A stretch of DNA of 64,000 bases from Phycisphaerales bacterium (GTDB taxonomy: Bacteria > Planctomycetota > Phycisphaerae > Phycisphaerales > UBA1924). Numbering within the stretch: the stretch's first letter is position 1; each line of letters begins with the position of its first letter. The DNA is taken from positions 1 through 64,000 of the forward strand of contig JACVCS010000002.1 in assembly GCA_016741915.1 (NCBI GenBank), written 5' to 3'. Below the pieces are notes generated by a model. The model saw nothing but the letters and a program-made list of their open reading frames with translations, was not told the origin of the DNA and did no database searches. The position numbers were made by a program, and so were the translations under genes. Of the stretch, positions 56,501 through 64,000 are shown piece after piece.

Positions 56501-57222
56501 TTGCGCAGAGCGCTGAGCAGCGTGCCGTGCTTCGCAACGCGCTGGAGACCATCGTGCGGCTGCTGCACCCGATGATGCCCTACGTCACCGAGGCCGCGTA
56601 CGAAAAGCTCGTCGCGCTGCCGAGCCGGTCGATCACGGGCTTGACCCTCTCCAGCGGCCGAGCATCGCAGGTCAGCGACGGCGCCACCCCACTGCTCTGC
56701 GTCAGCGCCTGGCCTGAGGCAAAGAACCTCATCGACGAGGCCAGCGAGCAGGCGGTGCAGCGACTGCGCGAACTCGCCACGACGATCAACCAGGTGCGTG
56801 CGACGTATAACGTGCCCCCCAAGGCCCGCGTGACGCTCTTCGCGTCCGAGAACGTCCGCACGCTGCTCACCCACGCGCCGAAAGTGGTCGAAACACTCTC
56901 GGGGCTCAACGCCGTCGAGGCCCAGGGTGCGAAGACGCCCGATGGTCCGGGAACCGCGAAGGTGCTCTTCGAGGGTCAGGAACTGCGGCTGACCGGGCTT
57001 CCCCAGGTTGAAGCCAGCGAGGGCGGCTCATCCGAGAAGGACCGCCTGAGCAAAGAACGTGCGGAGATCAGCAAGAAAATCGCCGTGCTCGAAGGGCGTT
57101 TGTCCAATCCGGGGTATATTGGCAGGGCCCCGGCGAAGCTCGTGGAGGAAACCAAATCCCAGTTGCACAGCGCCCAGAACGAACTGAAAGTCATCGACGA
57201 CGCCCTCAAGGCGCTCGGCTGA
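53596..57222 (+). CDS. valS: Valyl-tRNA synthetase, oversized
   Basis: 1208 aa; bacterial ValRS is usually 880-950. HIGH motif is HLGH (78-81) in [13 protein letters not shown], and KMSKS is at 821-825. Between them lie the CP1 editing domain ([20 protein letters not shown]), GHRIPVW, and [20 protein letters not shown]. The C-terminal anticodon-binding domain and coiled coil ([20 protein letters not shown]) are normal. HIGH and KMSKS are about 743 residues apart, roughly 230 more than in E. coli. Extra material is seen near residues 489-503 (a heptamer array), 546-605 (in place of the short Cys-rich segment) and 685-800 (between MMNRYM and [15 protein letters not shown]). It charges tRNA-Val in the cytoplasm. 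All catalytic motifs are intact, so it should be active. Confidence 0.95.
   Translation: [1208 protein letters not shown]
55066..55099 (+). repeat. Heptamer array inside valS
   Basis: GCACTGG, GCACTGG, GCATCAG, GCATCAG, GCAAAGC: five 7-mers, each starting GCA, in the coding sequence. They encode part of the extra loop [14 protein letters not shown]. Confidence 0.9.
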
Positions 57223-57254
57223 TCGGCTTCACTCGCGCCGTCAAGGCCGCGGGC

Positions 57255-58388
57255 GTGGTCTCGGCGTTGTTGCTGGCCCTCAGCACCGGTGCCTGCGCCG
57301 GGTCACGCGCCAGCGATCCCTCAGGCCCGATCGCGATGTCCGACCTGGGCTCAAAGGCCCGCCAGCGCGGGCCGGTCGCCGGCGGCTCGTCGAGTTCACC
57401 ATCCGCCGCCAACGCCCCGGGCGTGGGCGTAGTCCGCTCCGTCTCGCATTGGTCGTTTGAAGGTACCGCGGGGCAGACGATCTCCACCGACCACTTCATC
57501 ATCCGCACCACCGACAGTTCTCCCGCCATCGCGGAGCGCTTGCCGGGGATGATGGAAGCCGCACTGGCCAACTACACCAGCGTCATTGCCGACCTTCCCG
57601 CGCCGAAGCGCGTGATGGAGATGTTCGTCCTCTCGCAGCGTTCACAGTGGCAGCGACTGACCCTCCGCGAGCTCGGCGAACGCGGCCGCGGCGTGATCTC
57701 CATCGGTCGCGGCGGGTTCGCCTTCGGCGGTCGGGCCTACCTCTTCGACATCGGCTCCGCCGACACCATGAGCATCGCCAGCCACGAAGGCTGGCACCAG
57801 TACGTGCAGACCACCTTCGTCGAGTCGCTGCCCGTCTGGGCCGACGAAGGCATCGCCACCTTCATGGAAGGCCACCGCTGGGTCAGCACGCAAGGACAAA
57901 TGAGCGTAGGGTTCAGCGGCTGGTCGAACATGGAACGCTTCGAACGCCTCCGCAGCGCCAGCAACACGGGCGACGCGGACGATCTTTTGACCCTCGAAGT
58001 CCTCCTCGGCGCCTCCCCCGACCAAATCCTGGCAATGGGCAATGACAAGGGCGTGACGTACTACGCGCAGATCTGGGCGCTGATCCACTTCCTCCGCGAG
58101 GGCGAGGGTGGACGCTACCGCGCCGGGTTTGAACGCATGGTCAAAGACGCCGCCACCGGCCGCCTGGGCGCAACGGTGATCAACCGCCTTCGTGCCAGCG
58201 GGCAGCTCGAAGGCACCAGCCGCAACGGCGTCTTCGTCCTCGCCCGAAGCCTGGGCGTGCAGATTTTCCGGACGTACATCGACCCGGACATCAACCGTCT
58301 GAACGGTGAATACCAGCGCTTCGTGCAGCAGGTGGTCGCCCCGGGGTCCGCCCAGCGGATCAGCCAGGGTCAGTCGCCGATCCGCTAA
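57255..58388 (+). CDS. Gluzincin-like putative metallopeptidase, lipoprotein or secreted
   Basis: 377 aa from GTG 57255; a non-ATG start up to 36 nt earlier cannot be excluded. The hydrophobic N-terminus (VSALLLALSTGACAG) gives an export signal with a possible lipobox Cys. Zinc-binding HEGWH is at 177-181, and a third-ligand Glu in PVWADEGIATFMEG is at 198, the HExxH...E spacing of gluzincins (peptidase MA clan, DUF1570-like). It begins 33 nt after valS and may share its transcript. The substrate is unknown. Confidence 0.78.
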   Translation: MVSALLLALSTGACAGSRASDPSGPIAMSDLGSKARQRGPVAGGSSSSPSAANAPGVGVVRSVSHWSFEGTAGQTISTDHFIIRTTDSSPAIAERLPGMMEAALANYTSVIADLPAPKRVMEMFVLSQRSQWQRLTLRELGERGRGVISIGRGGFAFGGRAYLFDIGSADTMSIASHEGWHQYVQTTFVESLPVWADEGIATFMEGHRWVSTQGQMSVGFSGWSNMERFERLRSASNTGDADDLLTLEVLLGASPDQILAMGNDKGVTYYAQIWALIHFLREGEGGRYRAGFERMVKDAATGRLGATVINRLRASGQLEGTSRNGVFVLARSLGVQIFRTYIDPDINRLNGEYQRFVQQVVAPGSAQRISQGQSPIR

Positions 58389-58771
58389 AGGCAAATCCGC
58401 CGATCCGATGAAACCGGGCCGTTCTCACCCGCGTATCACCGCGTCTCCGGGTCGTTCGACCCTGGAAAGACCGGTCGCCCCCCCACCGTTCGAGCGGATC
58501 GGTCGCTCGCGCTGCAGGCGATGGGCGGACGACATCCGATCAACCGCAGATATGACCAGAAACGGTCGACAAAGTGGTGCTCTGGGTCACTTCCGGTCGG
58601 GGAATCAGGCCGGTCGGGCGGGAATTGCTGGCGTCCTCCCATTCGGGGGGTAAACTGGATGGAAGGTGCGCAGTTCGGTTGACGTTTGTTCAGGAGCATC
58701 GGATGCCGCGCGGTACGTTTCGACACGCTGGTCAGGTTCAACGTCAGGCTCAATGTCAAGGGGGTCATCCC
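58389..58771. other. Upstream region of the amylase gene
   Basis: About 380 bases with no separate gene. The last 70 bases form an alternative in-frame N-terminus of the amylase (ATG 58703, GGAG upstream), with a 12-bp direct repeat (GTCAGGTTCAAC, GTCAGGCTCAAT). Confidence 0.5.
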
Positions 58772-61615
58772 GTGGTGAACGTTCATACTCGCGGCCCGTG
58801 TCGCCGGCCGACGGCTGCGGCTCTGGCCCTGCTCGCCGGTCTTGGGCTGGCCTGTACGTCTGTGCTGGTCTCTGCCCAGCCCGCCCGCGCCGACGACCGC
58901 GAGGTCTTCCTGCAGTGGTTCGAGACGTCGTGGACGAACATTGAAAAGCGGATGCCCGACGCCTTCGTCAGCGGGTACAACGCCTTCTGGCTGCCGCCGA
59001 TCTGGAAGGCGAGCTTCAGTTCCGCGGGGTACGACATCTTCGACCGGTTCGATCTCGGTCAACCGGGCTCCGAGACGACCTACGGCACCGAGTCGTACTT
59101 CCGCGCCATGATGGGCGAGACCCAGCGCGCCAACATCGGGGTCTATCCCGACCTGATCATGAACCACAACGGCGCGCGAACGAGCAACGCGCAGTTCCTG
59201 GCCGACGGCGGTTGGCCCGGGTTCTATCTGCCCAACACCGGGACGGACCCGTGGGGTGATTTCCACAACGGCACGACGCAGAGCCAGCAGCCGAACCCGC
59301 AGAGCGGCGACCAGCCGTACAACCTGTGGGAGGGCGACCTGGTCAGCCTGATCGACATCGCGCAAGAGAAGAACTATCAGTACGTTCGTCACCCGGTGAG
59401 CAGCACGCCGCCGGTGGGCGCGGTGAACCTGCCGGCGGGGCTGGTGCGGAACAAGCCGGACGCGAACAACGCGCGGTTCTATCCGGACCGTCAGCTCACG
59501 CCGTTGACGTTCACGAACCCCTCGGACGGGGCGAATTGGACGGTGTACCCGTTCAACACGACGACGCCCTTGAACGGCGACGCGTACGCCGAGAACGCCA
59601 CTGGGCTTTTGATGCGGTCGGCGCAGTGGATGCTCGACGAGTTCAAGGTGGCGGGGTTCCGCCTGGACGCGGCGAAGCACATCCCGCAGTGGTTCTGGAA
59701 CAGCTTCTACGACCCGATCGTCTTCAACCGCATCGTCACCCCGACCGGGACGCGGCGCACGCCTTATTCCTTCGGTGAGTCGGTGGCGGGCAACGACTTT
59801 GTGCAGACGTACATCCGCAACAAGGACGGCTTCGGCAACCGCGACGCGCTGGACCTCAACGGCGCGGGGCAGCTCCGCGATATCCGCTCGCAGCGCGGCT
59901 TCGGCAGTTGGCTCAACGTCCTCAACGCCGCGATCGACAATCAGGACGACGGGGCCAACAACGGCAGCCAGGGTGTTCGGCACGTCTACTCGCACGACAA
60001 CGGCTCGACCGGCGGCGGCGGCAGCGCGCCGGGCGTCCCCGGGCCTGAGCTCGCGGCACTCCCCGAGAACGCCTTTGTGCTGCTCGCGGCGGGCAAGCCC
60101 ATCATCTACTACAACGGTCGCGAGATGCACGACCGCTTCCAGAGCCGCGGGTTCTGGCCGCGCGAGGGCAACCCCACGGCCCTGGGCAACGACAACCAGC
60201 ACCTGCAGCGACTGGTGCAGATCGCGCAGGGGTACGTTCGGCACGATAACGCGAACATTCCCGGGGCGATGAAGAACTATTTCTACGTCCTGAACAGCAC
60301 CGACCCGGTGAACACCTCGCTGAACGACGTGCTGGTCTTTGAGCGGTCGAACTACAACGCCAGCGATACGTCGCGGAACGACATCGGGACCGAGGCGGCG
60401 GCGAGCCTGCTGGTGGGGTTGAGCGATTCGTACTCCACCGGCGTACAGCAGCGGAGCGTGCAGACGAGCTTCCCGCCCGGGACGCGTCTGCGCGAACTGA
60501 CCGGCGCGTGGAGCGACAGCACCGTCAACGCGACGGGGCAGATCCCGCAGGTCTTGGTGGTGGACAACAACCGGCGCGTGCTGCTGACGATCCCCAACAA
60601 CGCGAGTCTTGTCAGCGGCCAGACGGTTGAGCATCACCGCGGGTACGTGGTCTATGGCCCGGCGGCGCCTTCGGGGACGCTGAGCCTTGTGGGCACGACG
60701 TCGACGATCCCGGCCGACCCGCCCAGCGTGCCGACGTATCAGCGTCGTTTGACGCCCATCGACGTGATCACGACCCCGACGTTTGAGATCCGCCTCGACA
60801 CGACGAAGACCGATACGAACGACCCGAACTGGGATGATTTCGCGGTCTTCCGAATCGACGGCGGGTACGTGGATTACAACGGCAACGGCAACTTTGATCA
60901 GTCGGCCTCGCTGGCGCTCGACGGCGGGATGGAGCAGTTCCTGACGCAGAAGAGCTCGATCGCCGGGCCCGGCGGCACGGGGACGACGGGGGTGTATCGC
61001 CAGACGATCAATACCTCGCAGCTCAGCGAAGGCACGCACTATCTGTCGGTCTTCGCGTATCGGCGCCGGACCGACGGCGGGGCGCCGATTCTGACCGACT
61101 TCCGCAAGGTGTTTTATGTGGATAGGCTTCCGCCGCAGGTCACGCTGCAGCCGAACGTGATCGCCTCGGGTGGCGGGACGTTCCAGTACCGCGTGACGAC
61201 GACGGACCGGACGGTGAACGCGGTGCACATCATCGCGAATGTGCCGAACGGGACGGACCCGCTGACGCTGGTGAACTCGGGAAACCGTGCGTTCCAGTAC
61301 GACCGGTTCGAGTGGCGGCTGGCCTCGGGCTCGTTGCCCCCGGGGACGAATCAGATCACGGTGGTGGCGTACGAGCTTTCGGGGCGGTCGAGCGTGCAGA
61401 CGGTGCCGATCACGATCGATCTGGGCTCGGGCGATGTGAACCGCGACGGGCTGGTGAACATTGACGACCTGTACGCGAGTTGGCTGCTGACGGGGTATCA
61501 GGCCGAGGCGGACATGAACCGCAACGGGCAGTGGGACCCGGTGACGGACCGCGTGCAGCTTGAGTTGCTGCTGCGTCAGCAGGAAGTGCAGCGGATGGAG
61601 GGCTTGCAGCGGTAA
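58772..61615 (+). CDS. Secreted GH13 alpha-amylase-type glycoside hydrolase with dockerin-like tail
   Basis: 947 aa from GTG 58772, chosen because AAGGGGG lies 7 nt upstream and a normal signal peptide follows (cut near ARA|DD). GH13 regions are present: GVYPDLIMNHNG (region I), FRLDAAKH with nucleophile Asp299 (II), FGESV with acid/base Glu336 (III), YSHDNGS with Asp409 (IV). After the barrel come beta-sandwich modules and a C-terminal pair of Ca-binding loops, DVNRDGLVNIDDL and DMNRNGQWDPVTD, as in dockerin type I. It cleaves alpha-glucans outside the cell; the tail may anchor it to a cohesin-like partner or the surface. A terminator follows. Confidence 0.92.
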   Translation: MVNVHTRGPCRRPTAAALALLAGLGLACTSVLVSAQPARADDREVFLQWFETSWTNIEKRMPDAFVSGYNAFWLPPIWKASFSSAGYDIFDRFDLGQPGSETTYGTESYFRAMMGETQRANIGVYPDLIMNHNGARTSNAQFLADGGWPGFYLPNTGTDPWGDFHNGTTQSQQPNPQSGDQPYNLWEGDLVSLIDIAQEKNYQYVRHPVSSTPPVGAVNLPAGLVRNKPDANNARFYPDRQLTPLTFTNPSDGANWTVYPFNTTTPLNGDAYAENATGLLMRSAQWMLDEFKVAGFRLDAAKHIPQWFWNSFYDPIVFNRIVTPTGTRRTPYSFGESVAGNDFVQTYIRNKDGFGNRDALDLNGAGQLRDIRSQRGFGSWLNVLNAAIDNQDDGANNGSQGVRHVYSHDNGSTGGGGSAPGVPGPELAALPENAFVLLAAGKPIIYYNGREMHDRFQSRGFWPREGNPTALGNDNQHLQRLVQIAQGYVRHDNANIPGAMKNYFYVLNSTDPVNTSLNDVLVFERSNYNASDTSRNDIGTEAAASLLVGLSDSYSTGVQQRSVQTSFPPGTRLRELTGAWSDSTVNATGQIPQVLVVDNNRRVLLTIPNNASLVSGQTVEHHRGYVVYGPAAPSGTLSLVGTTSTIPADPPSVPTYQRRLTPIDVITTPTFEIRLDTTKTDTNDPNWDDFAVFRIDGGYVDYNGNGNFDQSASLALDGGMEQFLTQKSSIAGPGGTGTTGVYRQTINTSQLSEGTHYLSVFAYRRRTDGGAPILTDFRKVFYVDRLPPQVTLQPNVIASGGGTFQYRVTTTDRTVNAVHIIANVPNGTDPLTLVNSGNRAFQYDRFEWRLASGSLPPGTNQITVVAYELSGRSSVQTVPITIDLGSGDVNRDGLVNIDDLYASWLLTGYQAEADMNRNGQWDPVTDRVQLELLLRQQEVQRMEGLQR

Positions 61616-61623
61616 GTGGTGGA

Positions 61624-61644
61624 AGTCGCGAGTCGCGAGTGGAG
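61624..61644 (+). repeat. AGTCGCG heptamer array (three units)
   Basis: AGTCGCG, AGTCGCG, AGTGGAG, starting 9 nt after the amylase stop and ahead of its terminator. Confidence 0.75.
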
Positions 61645-61666
61645 AGAAGAAGAAGATTCCTCAGAG

Positions 61667-61694
61667 CCGCGGGCTTCAGCCCGCGGTTTTTCTT
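61667..61694 (+). terminator. Amylase gene terminator
   Basis: CCGCGGGC TTCA GCCCGCGG followed by TTTTTCTTT, about 50 nt after the stop. Confidence 0.94.
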
Positions 61695-61747
61695 TGGATG
61701 TTCATCGTGCTGAGGCGTGAATCGGTTTGTGCTACGCTTGTTTCTGC

Positions 61748-62665
61748 ATGTCGCGGGCAACGATGACCAATCCGGCGCCGGTGATGACGCCGCAGGCGGA
61801 ACTGCTGCGGGTGAGCGATTTGCGCGTGCATTACCCGGTGCGGAAGGGGATTTTGCAGCGTGTGCGCGGGGTGGTGAAGGCTGTGGACGGGGTGAGTTTG
61901 ACGCTGCGTGCGGGCGAGTCGCTGGGGCTTGTGGGTGAATCTGGGAGCGGGAAGACGACGGTCGGGCGGGCGGTGCTGGCGCTGATCAAGGCGACGGGAG
62001 GGCGTGTGCTCTTCGACGGGCAGGACGTGCTGACGGCGCGCGGCGCTCGGATGAAGGCTCTTCGGCGGCAGATGCAGATCATCTTTCAGGATCCGGGCGG
62101 GTCGCTGAACCCGCGGATGACGGTGGAGCACGTCGTCGGCGAGCCGCTGGTTGTGCACGGGCTGGCGGGCGGGCGGGATGAGCTGCGCGAGAAGGTGCAC
62201 AGCACGCTGGAGCGGTGCGGCATGCCGCGGTCGGCGGCGGAGCGGTACCCGCACGAGTTTTCGGGAGGTCAGAAGCAGCGGCTGGCGATTGCGCGGGCGT
62301 TGATTTTGAGGCCGCGGTTTTTGGTGTGTGACGAGCCGACGAGTGCGCTGGATGTCTCGGTGCAGGCGCAGATTTTGAATCTGCTTAGCGATCTGCAGAG
62401 CGAGTTTCAGTTGGCGTATTTGTTCATCAGCCACGACATGGCGGTGGTTCGGCACATGTGCTCGCGCCTCGCGGTGATGTACCGCGGGAAGATTGTTGAG
62501 GAGGGCACGCGCGAGGCGGTGGTGGGCAGCCCGAGCCATCCGTATACGAAGTCGCTGCTGAGCGCCGTGCCCGAGCCTGATCCGCGGAGGGTGCGCGTGC
62601 GGCTGAAGTTTGATCCGGAGACGATGTCGACCGGATCGGCGGCGGGATCATCCGCGGAGGTGTAG
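61748..62665 (+). CDS. Oligopeptide/dipeptide ABC transporter ATP-binding protein (OppF/DppF-like)
   Basis: 305 aa. Walker A GESGSGKTT, Q-loop IIFQDPGGSLNPRMTV, signature FSGGQKQRLAIARAL, Walker B FLVCDEPTSALDVSV and H-loop SHDMAVV are all intact. The C-terminal oligopeptide-type extension HPYTKSLLSAVPEPDP assigns it to the Opp/Dpp family, whose F subunits pair with a D subunit to energise peptide import. No permease, binding protein or OppD gene is adjacent, so this is an orphan subunit here or its partners lie elsewhere. The start may also be the ATG 15 nt downstream. Confidence 0.92.
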   Translation: MSRATMTNPAPVMTPQAELLRVSDLRVHYPVRKGILQRVRGVVKAVDGVSLTLRAGESLGLVGESGSGKTTVGRAVLALIKATGGRVLFDGQDVLTARGARMKALRRQMQIIFQDPGGSLNPRMTVEHVVGEPLVVHGLAGGRDELREKVHSTLERCGMPRSAAERYPHEFSGGQKQRLAIARALILRPRFLVCDEPTSALDVSVQAQILNLLSDLQSEFQLAYLFISHDMAVVRHMCSRLAVMYRGKIVEEGTREAVVGSPSHPYTKSLLSAVPEPDPRRVRVRLKFDPETMSTGSAAGSSAEV

Positions 62666-62731
62666 CCCGGTGATTCGACGGTGATTTCCGCGGTGTTGGC
62701 TGTTCGGCGAACTCGGTACACTGGACCGATC

Positions 62732-63553
62732 ATGGGCGAGACCTTTGAGATCGAACGATCGGGTGCGGGCGAGGGCTCGAACGGACGGCCTTGCCCCGCG
62801 TGCGGGAAGATGATGGCTCCGACGGACGTGGTGTGCATCGCGTGCGGGTTTGATACGCGCACGGGGGTGAACGTGCCGGCGGCGGTGGCGAGTTCGACGG
62901 CGGAGGCGGCGGGCAAGACCGCGCCGGCGAGCGGAGCGGGCGAGGCGTCGGGCGGCGCGGGGATCAGCGGCGCGGAAGCGATGCACGCGGAGGCGGCGAA
63001 GGAGGATGCGCAGGCGATCAGCCCGGATTCGAAGCCCGGGCTCAACGTGCTGTTGGGCATCGGCGGCGTGGCGGCGGTGTGTGCACTCGTGGTCATCGCG
63101 GCGGGTGCGCCGGTGGGCGCGGGGCTGTGGATCGTTTCGGGCCGCGTGCTGCTGGGTCTGTACGACATCGCGATCCATACGGGGACGGGTGTCGTCGCGG
63201 TGGTGCTGGCGGGGCTCTTACTCAAGAAGCCCGTGGGGCGGTTGGACCTCGCGGCGGGGCGGATGCTGCTTGCGTTCTCGGTGTTTTTGCTGGTGAGCAA
63301 GATCCAACCCGGGGCGCTGGGATGGTTCGGGGTTCTGATGATGATGCTCATGGGTGCGGCGGCGTACTGGGTTTCGCTGCTGCTGCTGTTCAGGCGGAAC
63401 GTGCAGGAGACGCACACCATCGCGTGCGCGCACGCGGGGTTGTACATCGTGGTGTGGCTGGGGACGAGCCTCGGGCTGGTGCTGGATGCGGCGGAGAAGC
63501 AGTTGCCGCGGGCGCCGACGCCTGCGCCGCCGGCGCAGGTGCAGGGGCCGTGA
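62732..63553 (+). CDS. Zinc-ribbon membrane protein, unknown function
   Basis: 273 aa from ATG 62732. The N-terminal zinc ribbon is CPAC (Cys21, Cys24) with CIAC (Cys35, Cys38). An Ala/Ser/Gly linker (50-105) leads to about five membrane spans (LNVLLGIGGVAAVCALVVIA and onward) and a Pro/Ala tail. Such ribbon-plus-membrane proteins are common in planctomycetes and uncharacterised. It follows the Opp-type ATPase by 66 nt on the same strand; a functional link is not evident. Confidence 0.78.
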   Translation: MGETFEIERSGAGEGSNGRPCPACGKMMAPTDVVCIACGFDTRTGVNVPAAVASSTAEAAGKTAPASGAGEASGGAGISGAEAMHAEAAKEDAQAISPDSKPGLNVLLGIGGVAAVCALVVIAAGAPVGAGLWIVSGRVLLGLYDIAIHTGTGVVAVVLAGLLLKKPVGRLDLAAGRMLLAFSVFLLVSKIQPGALGWFGVLMMMLMGAAAYWVSLLLLFRRNVQETHTIACAHAGLYIVVWLGTSLGLVLDAAEKQLPRAPTPAPPAQVQGP

Positions 63554-63679
63554 GTTTGGGGTTCGCGGCGTGGCGGGTTGTCCAGGGTGGAGTTGGTGAG
63601 GAAAGCGTACGGAAGTGCAACGCGGGGGCGGCGCGGGCGATATCCTGTTGCACCCACGGGGCGGGCACATGGAGCACGG

Positions 63680-64000
63680 ATGGTTCCTCCTTTTTCACCC
63701 GCGTCGGATTATGTCCCCTCGAAGATCAACGCCGCGAGCTGGGATGAGCTTGAGCCTTTGTACCGCGGGCTGATCGAGAGATCCTTGAAGTGTTCGGGGT
63801 GCCTTGAGCAGTTGCTGCTGGACCGGTCGGAGCTTGACGCCGCGGCGAGCGAGGCGAGCAGCGACCTGTACATCGCGATGACGTGTCATACCGACGATGC
63901 CGCGGTGAAGAAGGCGTACCTCGATCACGCGGAGCAGGTGCTTCCCAAACTGAAACAGGCGAGCTTTGAACTGGATAAGAAGATCGCGCAGAGCCCTTTC
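63680..64000 (+). CDS. M3 family oligoendopeptidase, 5' part only
   Basis: 107 codons from ATG 63680, open to the window end. The N-terminal segment matches M3 peptidases of the PepF type: ASWDELEPLYRGLIER, then LEQLLLDRSELDAAASEASS, then DLYIAMTCHTDDAAVKKAYL. The zinc-binding HExxH would lie beyond the edge. It is a cytoplasmic peptidase that degrades short peptides. Confidence 0.85.
   Translation, partial: MVPPFSPASDYVPSKINAASWDELEPLYRGLIERSLKCSGCLEQLLLDRSELDAAASEASSDLYIAMTCHTDDAAVKKAYLDHAEQVLPKLKQASFELDKKIAQSPF

Noticed and set aside
58436-61228. 930-codon minus-strand open frame opposite the amylase
   Set aside because: Arg/Val/His-rich shadow; all catalytic motifs are on the plus strand.

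Overview
The window is GC-rich chromosomal DNA that looks like a planctomycete of the class Phycisphaerae. Three things point there. Two large secreted proteins end in Ca-binding, dockerin-like tails, one of them with the doubled GxNEGDYN motif I associate with this group. Several small membrane and secreted proteins are lineage-style and unassigned. Widely spaced housekeeping genes sit on both strands with few operons. No rRNA, integrase, insertion sequence or CRISPR array is visible.

Layout. 1-5130: a 21-bp tandem repeat, a small membrane protein, a large repetitive secreted protein and a tRNA-Met/Ile(CAT). 5131-12900: an SH3-like secreted protein, tRNA-Gln, a DUF885 metallohydrolase, a TolC-type lipoprotein and the Sua5 tRNA-modification enzyme. 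13000-16740: recA with an unusual N-terminal extension, then a TetR regulator and azoreductase pair with a perfect palindrome between them. 17000-24320: a DUF1801 protein, a plasmanylethanolamine-desaturase homologue, clpX and several unassigned small proteins. 24460-36800: trxB, a secreted unknown, an FkbM methyltransferase, a sigma-70 factor, a UVR-motif protein, a DUF4126 protein, an MFS permease, an S41 (CtpA) protease and a dapL-type aminotransferase. 36654-37914: a probable acquired island holding a double-CXXCG (SitI6-like) immunity gene, bracketed by a duplicated dapL 3' end. 38100-44300: a class C beta-lactamase-like hydrolase and a 1630-aa hybrid histidine kinase. 44500-48900: the pyruvate dehydrogenase operon pdhA-pdhB-[four-helix bundle]-pdhC. 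49260-58390: a GNAT acetyltransferase, prfB with an atypical recoding site, a membrane protein overlapping an SDR enzyme, a TPR protein, an oversized valS and a gluzincin-like protein. 58700-64000: a dockerin-tailed GH13 amylase, an Opp/Dpp ATPase, a zinc-ribbon membrane protein and the start of an M3 oligopeptidase.

Most notable observations. (1) Short tandem arrays of 7-8 bp units recur at many sites. Most lie immediately after stop codons, but one is inside valS. A four-helix-bundle gene sits inside the pdh operon between oppositely oriented arrays of one heptamer, and a cargo-less inverted array pair lies at 31224-31338. I infer a non-autonomous mobile unit. (2) prfB needs a +1 frameshift at CTT TAA C instead of the classical CTT TGA C, with no Shine-Dalgarno-like stimulator. 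(3) The dapL 3' end is duplicated over 139 bp with only silent changes, around a low-GC immunity-type gene.
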